Position numbers and translations under genes: made by a program. Source: a virus. Taken from it: a stretch of 64,000 nucleotides of DNA. The stretch's first letter is position 1, and each line of letters opens with the position of its first letter. Of this stretch, positions 57,478 to 64,000 are shown in pieces. The notes under the pieces are model-generated. The model was not told the DNA's origin, ran no database searches, and saw nothing but the letters and a program-made list of their open reading frames with translations. The stretch spans positions 1-64,000 of the IMG/VR virus record IMGVR_UViG_3300007735_000779. One strand, written 5' to 3'.

Positions 57478-58629
57478 ATGGAAACAATTAAATTAGTAAA
57501 AGATACAATTTCTCATGGAGAAATCGATCTTCTATGTGAATGGCTTAAAACGTATCCACAATTAACTAAAGGTCCACTTACAGAAGAATTTGAAAATTTG
57601 TGGGCAAATTGGCTAGGGACAAAGTATGCAGTTTTTGTAAATTCAGGATCGTCTGCTAATTTAGCTATGCTTTATGCTTTGAAGATATCCAATAGACTTA
57701 AAAATAATAAAATTGTCTTACCATGTGTTTCGTGGGTTACTACAGTTAGTCCCGCAATGCAATTTGGAATGGAACCTATTTTATGCGAAACAGACAAAGA
57801 AACACTTGGACTTGATGTTGCTGCATTTGAAAAAATCTGTAAAGAAGAAAATCCATCGTGTGTGTGTATAGTACACGTTTTAGGAATTCCAAATAAATTA
57901 AAAGAAATTCAAAATATTTGTACAAAGTATGATGTCATACTATTGGAAGATTCGTGTGAGAGTGTAGGATCTTTATATGAAGACAAACAAACTGGTACGT
58001 TTGGATTGATGTCTTCTTTTTCTACTTACTTTGGTCATCATTTTTCAACAATTGAAGGTGGATTTGTATGTACAGATGATTTTGAATTGTATGAAATTTT
58101 AAAATCAATACGGTCCCATGGATGGAGTAGAGATCTATCAGAAAAAACAAAAAAACAGCTTCAATTTGAAAATAAAATAGATGATTTTAAAAATTTTTAT
58201 ACTTTTTATTATCCAGGATTTAATCTAAGAGCAACAGATGTTCAAGCATTCTTGGGTATCAGTCAACTTAAAACTTTAAAAGACAAAAATTTAAAAAGAT
58301 ATAATAATTTAAAATTATATGATTCTCTTATACATAACACTTATTGGAAATTAAAATTTAATAGTTTTATTAGTAATTTTGCGTATCCAATAATACATCC
58401 ATTAAAAAATAAAATTGCTGAAGCATTACAGCAATCAAAAATTGAATGCAGACCTCTTATTTGTGGTAGTATGTCCAGACAACCATTTTTTTATAAACAA
58501 TATGGCTTGAAAGAATATAATTTTGCAGACATTATTCACGAATACGGATTGTATATTCCAAATAATCCAGAAATGTCTGTAGAAGAAATTACACACATTT
58601 CAAATGTTGTGAATTCAATTATTGTGTAA
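57478..58629 (+). CDS. colD-like: PLP-dependent ColD-like sugar 3-dehydratase
   Basis: The 383-residue protein has the DegT/aminotransferase fold: NSGSSANLAMLYAL near 55-69, the PLP-stacking ILLEDSCESVGSLY (154-167) and YFGHHFSTIEGG (184-195). In aminotransferases of this family the last segment carries a Lys that binds PLP; here it is His187-His188. The same Lys-to-His change defines GDP-4-keto-6-deoxymannose 3-dehydratase (ColD) and related 3-dehydratases. It would turn the Gmd product into a 3,6-dideoxy sugar, leading to GDP-colitose with the reductase next door. A rival, ordinary aminotransferase activity is unlikely without Lys. Confidence 0.82.
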   Translation: METIKLVKDTISHGEIDLLCEWLKTYPQLTKGPLTEEFENLWANWLGTKYAVFVNSGSSANLAMLYALKISNRLKNNKIVLPCVSWVTTVSPAMQFGMEPILCETDKETLGLDVAAFEKICKEENPSCVCIVHVLGIPNKLKEIQNICTKYDVILLEDSCESVGSLYEDKQTGTFGLMSSFSTYFGHHFSTIEGGFVCTDDFELYEILKSIRSHGWSRDLSEKTKKQLQFENKIDDFKNFYTFYYPGFNLRATDVQAFLGISQLKTLKDKNLKRYNNLKLYDSLIHNTYWKLKFNSFISNFAYPIIHPLKNKIAEALQQSKIECRPLICGSMSRQPFFYKQYGLKEYNFADIIHEYGLYIPNNPEMSVEEITHISNVVNSIIV

Positions 58630-58642
58630 TTTAGGAATTTTT

Positions 58643-59587
58643 ATGAATAAAAATGATAAAATATTTGTAGCTGGCCACAGAGGATTGGTTGGTTCTGCTT
58701 TAATAAGAAAGCTTAAAGAAAATGGTTTTACGAATTTAATTACTAAAACTAAAGATGATTTGGATTTAAGAAATCAAATAGATGTAAAATATTTTTTTGA
58801 TAAAGAACAACCAGAGTATGTATTTTTAAGTGCGGCAAAAGTGGGTGGTATTGGATGGAATAAAAATTGTCCAGCAGAATTTATTTACGACAATTTGCAA
58901 ATACAAAATAATATTATACATAGTTCACATTTAAACAAAGTTAAAAAATTATTATTTTTAGGATCAGCATGCATATATCCTAAGATAACACCACAGCCAA
59001 TTAAAGAAGAATATTTAATGACCGACCAGTTAGAACCAACAAATGAAGGCTACGCTTTGTCAAAAATTGTTGGTTTAAAGATGTGTCAATATTATAAAAA
59101 ACAATATGGATTTGATGCTATATCTCTTATGCCTGCAAATTTATACGGAATTAATGATAATTTTAACATAGAAAAATGTCATGTTATACCCGCATTGATA
59201 CGTAAATTCATTGATGCAAAGGAAAATAATGACACATCTATAGTATGTTTTGGTGATGGTACTCCTACAAGAGAATTTTTATTTGCAGACGATCTTGCAG
59301 ATGCCTGTTTGTTTTTAATGCAAAATTATCATTCATCGGAAATAATTAATGTTGGATCTGGTATAGATGTTACAATTAAAGAATTAGCAGAAACAATAAA
59401 AAATAAAATAGGATTTTCTGGACAAATAATTTGGGACACAACAAAACCAAATGGTACTCCTCTTAGAAAAATTTGCAATAAAAAAATAAACTCAATGGGT
59501 TGGTTTGCTAGTACAAAATTAGAAGACGGAATATCTAAAACAATAGACTGGTACTTAGAAAATAGAAAAAATTATTATAGAAATTAA
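58643..59587 (+). CDS. fcl: GDP-L-fucose synthase-like reductase (Fcl/ColC)
   Basis: This 314-residue SDR enzyme 3,5-epimerises and reduces GDP-4-keto-6-deoxymannose to GDP-L-fucose; the homologous ColC acts on the 3-deoxy compound to give GDP-L-colitose. Motifs are VAGHRGLVGSA (9-19), AAKVGGI, FLGSACIYPK with Ser108 and Cys110, Tyr137/Lys141 in YALSK, MPANLYGINDNF and His180 in KCHVIPA. The usual GSSC is GSAC here. ATG 58643 is preferred because AGGA precedes it. Confidence 0.9.
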   Translation: MNKNDKIFVAGHRGLVGSALIRKLKENGFTNLITKTKDDLDLRNQIDVKYFFDKEQPEYVFLSAAKVGGIGWNKNCPAEFIYDNLQIQNNIIHSSHLNKVKKLLFLGSACIYPKITPQPIKEEYLMTDQLEPTNEGYALSKIVGLKMCQYYKKQYGFDAISLMPANLYGINDNFNIEKCHVIPALIRKFIDAKENNDTSIVCFGDGTPTREFLFADDLADACLFLMQNYHSSEIINVGSGIDVTIKELAETIKNKIGFSGQIIWDTTKPNGTPLRKICNKKINSMGWFASTKLEDGISKTIDWYLENRKNYYRN

Positions 59588-59614
59588 TTTACTTTTAACA
59601 AATAAAGATATAAT
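59588..59614 (+). promoter_or_regulatory. Weak sigma70-like promoter before gmd
   Basis: TATAAT at 59609-59614 lies exactly 6 nt before ATG 59621. The best -35 is TTTACT at 59588 with a 15-bp spacer. The transcript would be leaderless. Confidence 0.5.
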
Positions 59615-59620
59615 AAAAAC

Positions 59621-60604
59621 ATGAATAAAACTGCTTTAATTATTGGTGCTAATGGTCAAGATGCTTCTTATGCTGCAGAATTTTTAATAGAAAAGGGCTA
59701 CCAAGTGCATGGTACAATTCGTAGAAATTCAGTACCAGAATCTCAAACTACCAGAATAGAACATCTTCATGAAAAAAATTTAATAACTTTACATTATGCA
59801 GATCTAACAGATGCAATTAGTATTGAAACGGTAATACAAAAAACACAACCACATGAAATTTATCATCTAGGCGCACAGTCGCATGTTCAAATTTCATTTG
59901 ATCTTCCACAGTATACATTAGATGTAAATGGCGGAGGAACTTTAGCGGTTCTTGAAGCCGTTAGAAGATTTTCTCCACATTCAAAGGTGTATCATGCGGC
60001 AACATCCGAGATGTTTGGTAATTCATGTGATAGTGACGGGTACCAAAGAGAAACAACTCCTATGGTGCCAGTTAGTCCATATGGATGTGCTAAATTATAT
60101 GCACACACTTTATGCAGAAATTATTCTCAATCTTACGGAATGTTTGTTTGTTCTGGAATTTTATTTAATCACGAATCTCCTAGAAGAGGGATTAACTTTG
60201 TAACTAATAAAGTTGCTCTTCAAGCCGCAAAAATTAAATTGGGAATGGACGATAAACTTATTCTTGGAAATCTTTATGCTAAAAGAGACTGGGGACACGC
60301 AAAAGACTATGTAGAAGCTATGTGGCTTATGTTACAACAAAACTCTCCAGACACTTTTGTCATATCAACTGGCGAAACTCGCACAGTAAAAGACATGGTT
60401 GAATATGTTTTTAACAAAGTAGATTTAGATGTAAATAAATATGTTCAAACTGCGGATAAATATTGTAGACCAGAAGAACTTCATTATCTTCGTGGCGATT
60501 CTACAAAAGCTAAAACAATTTTGAATTGGTCTCCAAAAATTACATTTACATCAATGATGGATGAAATGGTTGATTATTGGATGAATAAACTACAAAAAAT
60601 TTAA
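59621..60604 (+). CDS. gmd: GDP-mannose 4,6-dehydratase
   Basis: The 327-residue SDR enzyme converts GDP-D-mannose to GDP-4-keto-6-deoxy-D-mannose, the common precursor of GDP-fucose and GDP-colitose. Motifs are IIGANGQDASY (7-17), GTIRRNS with TRIEHL, AATSEMFG (126-133) with the catalytic Thr/Glu, Tyr154/Lys158 in YGCAK, and NHESPRRGINFVT. The host must supply GDP-mannose since no manB/manC is seen here. It has its own -10 box immediately before the ATG and no Shine-Dalgarno site. Confidence 0.96.
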   Translation: MNKTALIIGANGQDASYAAEFLIEKGYQVHGTIRRNSVPESQTTRIEHLHEKNLITLHYADLTDAISIETVIQKTQPHEIYHLGAQSHVQISFDLPQYTLDVNGGGTLAVLEAVRRFSPHSKVYHAATSEMFGNSCDSDGYQRETTPMVPVSPYGCAKLYAHTLCRNYSQSYGMFVCSGILFNHESPRRGINFVTNKVALQAAKIKLGMDDKLILGNLYAKRDWGHAKDYVEAMWLMLQQNSPDTFVISTGETRTVKDMVEYVFNKVDLDVNKYVQTADKYCRPEELHYLRGDSTKAKTILNWSPKITFTSMMDEMVDYWMNKLQKI

Positions 60605-60617
60605 AGCTACTAGAAGC

Positions 60618-60645
60618 TTGACATTTACGCTATTTGTGGTATAAT
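60618..60645 (+). promoter_or_regulatory. Sigma70-like promoter of gene 55
   Basis: TTGACA at 60618-60623 and TGG-TATAAT (-10 at 60640-60645), 16-bp spacer. The -10 ends 6 nt before ATG 60652, predicting a leaderless mRNA. Confidence 0.82.
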
Positions 60646-60651
60646 TAACAC

Positions 60652-61221
60652 ATGGCAAAGGGCAAAGTAAAGAAAAAGAAAAAAGATAGTGATGACTACG
60701 TAGATAACTCACGATTATATCAAGAACTGGTTGACTTCAAGAAGAAGAGAGAAGCGGCCGAAAGCGCAGGAAAGAAACAACCAAAGTTACCTGATTACGT
60801 AGGCGAATCAATATTAAAGATAGCAACTAGATTATCTTTTCGGCCCAACTTTGCCAACTATAGCTACCGCGAGGAGATGGTCTCCGACGCGGTTTTAAAT
60901 TGCATTACATACATTAATAACTTTGACCCGGATATCTCAAAGTCTCCGTTTGGTTATCTCACACAGATTTGCTGGTTCTCCTTTGTTCGTATCATCAACA
61001 AGGAAAAGAAGGAAAAGTACATCCAGTTCAAGTTGGCTCATTCAAAGAATGACCCAGAGTTTCACAAGTGGTTCAATGAAAAGTTCTCTGGTGTGGAGAA
61101 CGGTTTCAAGGACGCATTTGGCATTGGAGAGGCCGAGGTAGAAAAGATGGACAAGCTTCTTGAAGGAAAGCGCAAAGGAAGAAAGAAGAAGAATACAGAT
61201 GGAGGTTCATTGAATGTGTAA
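60652..61221 (+). CDS. 55: Late sigma factor gp55
   Basis: This 189-residue protein directs RNA polymerase to the TATAAATA late promoters. Residues ~62-122 correspond to sigma region 2: SFRPNFANYSYREEMVSDAVLN, NNFDPDISKSPFGYLTQICWFSFVRIINKEKKEKY. The N-terminal ~50 residues and the C-terminal part before SLNV are basic. The C-terminus is where T4 gp55 binds the sliding clamp. It works with gp33 (22943). The early promoter with no leader agrees with a need for synthesis before late transcription. It overlaps gene 47 by 8 bp. Confidence 0.92.
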   Translation: MAKGKVKKKKKDSDDYVDNSRLYQELVDFKKKREAAESAGKKQPKLPDYVGESILKIATRLSFRPNFANYSYREEMVSDAVLNCITYINNFDPDISKSPFGYLTQICWFSFVRIINKEKKEKYIQFKLAHSKNDPEFHKWFNEKFSGVENGFKDAFGIGEAEVEKMDKLLEGKRKGRKKKNTDGGSLNV

Positions 61222-62272
61222 GGCAGTCGTTCTGAATGATACTCATTTTGGTTTCAAGGGCGATTCTACCATAGTCAATGAATACTTTATAAAGTTCTTT
61301 GAGGAACAGTTGTTTCCTTATATTGAAGAGAACAAGATTCAATATGTATTTCACCTTGGTGATTTCTTTGACCGCCGAAAATACATCAACTTTCGTACAC
61401 TAAACCAGGTTCGCGAAAGAATTTTAAATGTATTTGATAAGTTAGGAACGGAAAATCATATCATTTGCGGAAACCATGATACCTTTTTTCGAAACAACAA
61501 TTCTTTAAATTCGCTTAACGAACTTCTTGGGAAGCACAACAACTGGAACATATATTCCGAGCCATCGGTTTTGAACTTTGGCCCCAATAAAGAATATTGC
61601 GTTGCACTTCTTCCTTGGATAAACTCCGAGAACGAAGAGCAAGCCGCAGAGTTCATTAGGGATGTTCCTTGTTCTGTTCTGCTCGGTCACCTTGAATTGG
61701 CCGGATTCCAGAGCATCAGAGGCGTCTTTATAGACGCAGGGTATGATCCCAATCAGTTTGCAAAGTTTGAATACGTCCTTACTGGACATTATCACGTTTC
61801 CTCCAAGCGAGACAACATTCATTATCTGGGCACCCAATACCAAATGGCATTCTCCGATGTGTGGGAGAAAAAGGGATTCCATGTATTTGACTTTGCCACA
61901 AGAGAACTTCAATTCATAGAGAATCCAAGGAAGTTGTTCTTCACTTTGGACTATAACGAAGATCAAGATCTTAAGATCAATCCAGAAGAATACAAAGATA
62001 CATTTGTGAAGATCTTCATAAAGAAGAAGACCAAACCCGCAAAGTTTGAAAAATTCATAGATCAGTTCTACAATGCAGGTGTTGCTGAATTGGCAATAGC
62101 AGAAGAGCCAATCCAAGAAAAGACGGATTTGGATATTGACATTGAAAAGGACACTCTGCAGTTGCTATATGAAGAGGCAAATGCCCTTACAGAAAACCTT
62201 GACAAAAACTTTTTACACGATATAATTACTACCACATACCAAAATGCTTTGGCTGGTGATTTAGATGATTGA
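61214..62272 (+). CDS. 47: Recombination nuclease subunit gp47 (Mre11/SbcD-like)
   Basis: The 352-residue protein is the calcineurin-like nuclease that, with gp46, resects DNA ends for recombination-dependent replication. The metal motifs are in order: NDTHFG (8-13), HLGDFFDRR, ICGNHDTF, LLGHLE and TGHYH. The C-terminal region has ETDLDIDIEKD-type acidic residues and binds gp46. It overlaps 55 and 46. Confidence 0.95.
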   Translation: MCKAVVLNDTHFGFKGDSTIVNEYFIKFFEEQLFPYIEENKIQYVFHLGDFFDRRKYINFRTLNQVRERILNVFDKLGTENHIICGNHDTFFRNNNSLNSLNELLGKHNNWNIYSEPSVLNFGPNKEYCVALLPWINSENEEQAAEFIRDVPCSVLLGHLELAGFQSIRGVFIDAGYDPNQFAKFEYVLTGHYHVSSKRDNIHYLGTQYQMAFSDVWEKKGFHVFDFATRELQFIENPRKLFFTLDYNEDQDLKINPEEYKDTFVKIFIKKKTKPAKFEKFIDQFYNAGVAELAIAEEPIQEKTDLDIDIEKDTLQLLYEEANALTENLDKNFLHDIITTTYQNALAGDLDD

Positions 62273-63986
62273 ATTTAAAAAAGTAAGATTAAAGAACTTT
62301 GGTTCGTTTGGCAATAACTTCAGCGAGATTGATCTGGACACAAAGAAACTTACCTTGGTCACGGGAGTGAATGGCCACGGAAAGTCTTTTGCATTTCTGG
62401 ATTCGCTGACATTTGTTCTATTTGGCAAACCGTTCAGGCCGATTAACATCCCCCAACTTGTCAATAGCGTCAATTCAAAGAACTGTGTCGTAGAGATTGA
62501 GTTCAACAAGGGAAAGAATTCCTACTTGGTTCGCCGTGGCTTGGGTCCAAAGATATTTGAGATCTTTAAAGACGGCAAACTGATTGACCAGAATGCGAAG
62601 TCCAAGGACTACCAAGAGATGCTTGAGCAGAGCATTCTTGGCTTCAGTTATGCTGCATTCAAACAAGTTGTAATTCTGGGCAAAAGTTCATTTATACCAT
62701 TCATGCAACTTACGCCAGCAGAAAGAAGAAAGATCATTGAAGGTCTTTTGGATCTTGACATAATTGCGGCTATGGGATCCGTGGTCAAGTGCAAGCTTTC
62801 TGATCTAAAGACCGAACTTCATACAAATGAAAGTTTACTCAAGATTGCTAAGGAAAAGCTCAAGTCACAGAATGAGATCCTAAAGGAAGTCAAGCAAAAT
62901 TATATTGATCTTGTTGATAAAAACAATAAGAAAAAAGAAGAACTTATTGGCAAGGAAAAGGAAATTGCAGATCAATATAAAGAAAAAACTGATGCTGTTC
63001 AATCGGTAAAAACTAAAATTTTATCAATTGAAAAGGAAATTCAAAAATTAAAAAATATTGTTGCCATTGAAAACAAAATGCGTGTACAATATGAAACTCT
63101 TTCCGAAGAAATTGCAAATACGGAAGCACAACAGTCCTGTACATGCTGTGGCCAGGATTTGTCTGAATCCGCTAAATGTAAGATCCTCGGGGATAAATAT
63201 ACTAAGCGTGATGAATTTTTAACAGCGTTGGACGAGATCGCTATAAAGGTAAAGGACCTTACGGAGATAGAATCCAAGCGAGACGAACTGCAGTCAGCGC
63301 TGAAACGGGAAACCGTTGATCAAAGTGTTCTTCAAAAAGAAAAACAAATCCTCCAGAATCGAATTGAAGAGATAACAGAGGAAGTGGAAGAATTGGAGAA
63401 GAAGCACTTGGATAATAATGAAATCTATGATAGAATTAAAATCACAGAGCAAGATATCCGAGATAAGACGGAGATTTTTGAAAAAGCAGTCAAGGAGCAG
63501 ATTCATTATGATGTTGTTTATGATCTCCTGCGTGATAGTGGCCTAAAGAGCAAGATCATCAAGCACTATGTGCCCATCATCAATAACTACGTCAACAAGT
63601 ATCTGGAAAAGTTGAATCTCTATGTTGATTTCAATTTAAATGAAGAATTCAAGGAAACAATCAAATCTCGCTATAGAGATGAGTTCTCTTATTCTTCCTT
63701 CTCAGAAGGCGAGAAGCAAAGAATTGATTTGGCCATTCTTCTCACATGGAGAGAGATTGCCAAGATGAAGAACAGCCTAAACTGCAATCTGCTCATCTTT
63801 GACGAGATCCTAGACTCCTCATTGGATGGAACAGGAACAGAGACATTCCTCAAGATGCTTTCAAAGATGAAATCTAAATGTTCGGTTTTTATTATATCAC
63901 ACAAAAGTGATCAATTGATTGATAAATTTGACCAAGGAATTCAAGTAGAAAAGAAAAACAACTTTTCAAAGATTAAAAATGTTTAA
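62265..63986 (+). CDS. 46: Recombination ATPase subunit gp46 (Rad50/SbcC-like)
   Basis: The 573-residue ABC-type ATPase has Walker A GVNGHGKS (34-41), a Q-loop, a long coiled coil (~175-460) with the zinc hook CTCC at 292-295, signature SEGEKQRIDLA near 480 and Walker B LLIFDEILD near 508-516. It partners gp47. It overlaps gene 47 by 8 bp (the ATG of 46 lies before the stop of 47). The gene is complete, ending 14 bp before the window edge. Confidence 0.95.
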   Translation: MIEFKKVRLKNFGSFGNNFSEIDLDTKKLTLVTGVNGHGKSFAFLDSLTFVLFGKPFRPINIPQLVNSVNSKNCVVEIEFNKGKNSYLVRRGLGPKIFEIFKDGKLIDQNAKSKDYQEMLEQSILGFSYAAFKQVVILGKSSFIPFMQLTPAERRKIIEGLLDLDIIAAMGSVVKCKLSDLKTELHTNESLLKIAKEKLKSQNEILKEVKQNYIDLVDKNNKKKEELIGKEKEIADQYKEKTDAVQSVKTKILSIEKEIQKLKNIVAIENKMRVQYETLSEEIANTEAQQSCTCCGQDLSESAKCKILGDKYTKRDEFLTALDEIAIKVKDLTEIESKRDELQSALKRETVDQSVLQKEKQILQNRIEEITEEVEELEKKHLDNNEIYDRIKITEQDIRDKTEIFEKAVKEQIHYDVVYDLLRDSGLKSKIIKHYVPIINNYVNKYLEKLNLYVDFNLNEEFKETIKSRYRDEFSYSSFSEGEKQRIDLAILLTWREIAKMKNSLNCNLLIFDEILDSSLDGTGTETFLKMLSKMKSKCSVFIISHKSDQLIDKFDQGIQVEKKNNFSKIKNV

Positions 63987-64000
63987 CGGTATGAGACTAT

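Noticed and set aside
57478-58629. Ordinary sugar aminotransferase (perosamine or ArnB type)
   Set aside because: The PLP-binding Lys is absent, replaced by His-His as in 3-dehydratases.

Overview
This window reads as about 64 kb of a large T4-like contractile-tailed phage (myovirus). The evidence is a near-complete T4 core: neck (13, 14), sheath terminator (15), terminase (16, 17), sheath (18), tube (19), portal (20), prohead protease (21), scaffold (22), major capsid (23), baseplate genes (4, 25, 26, 48, 53, 6), and the recombination, replication and late-transcription genes 32, 33, 46, 47, 55, uvsW and uvsY. The order around 13-23, uvsW-uvsY, 55-47-46 and 33-32 recalls marine/cyanophage-type T4 relatives. 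No photosynthesis genes are seen and the host cannot be named. Most of the window is AT-rich; only the first ~0.95 kb is clearly GC-rich.

Layout. 1-950: two GC-rich minus-strand genes of unknown function. 988-1755: a consensus promoter, a GGGTCCCC-rich repeat field and two tiny membrane-protein genes. 1.8-7.3 kb: small late genes of unknown function, several with N-termini like T4 capsid-targeting peptides, plus a cytosine-5 DNA methyltransferase. 7.3-13.1 kb: accessory metabolism and small proteins (GMP reductase, a transglycosylase-like protein, Sm-like proteins, a deaminase-fold protein, a SpoU-type RNA methyltransferase, tRNA-Gln, a ferritin-like protein, a metalloprotease, an HTH protein). 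13.2-22.9 kb: virion-surface candidates, including a 2050-residue cysteine-rich RCC1-like protein. 22.9-24.1 kb: genes 33 and 32. 24.2-38.7 kb: baseplate, neck and terminase. 38.7-47.9 kb: tail and head. 48-51 kb (minus strand): a tube-fold protein, an Sm-like protein, uvsW, uvsY. 51.2-60.6 kb: a sugar-nucleotide and glycosyltransferase island. 60.6-64 kb: 55, 47, 46.

How it works together. Two promoter classes are visible: sigma70-like sites (TTGACA / extended -10 TGGTATAAT) and T4-late-like sites (TATAAATA or (A/C/T)CTAAATA), consistent with the encoded gp55 and gp33. At about 15 genes of both classes the promoter lies 5-6 nt before the start codon, so the predicted mRNA begins at or next to the start codon. 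Leaderless translation is probably common in this phage.

The most striking system is the 51-60.6 kb island. It holds a GT11 (alpha-1,2-fucosyl/colitosyl) transferase, a GT6 (ABO blood-group family) transferase, an NDP-hexose 4-epimerase, Gmd, a GDP-fucose-synthase-like reductase and a ColD-like dehydratase with His-His at the PLP-lysine position. Together they could build GDP-fucose or GDP-colitose and assemble a blood-group-H/A-like glycan.
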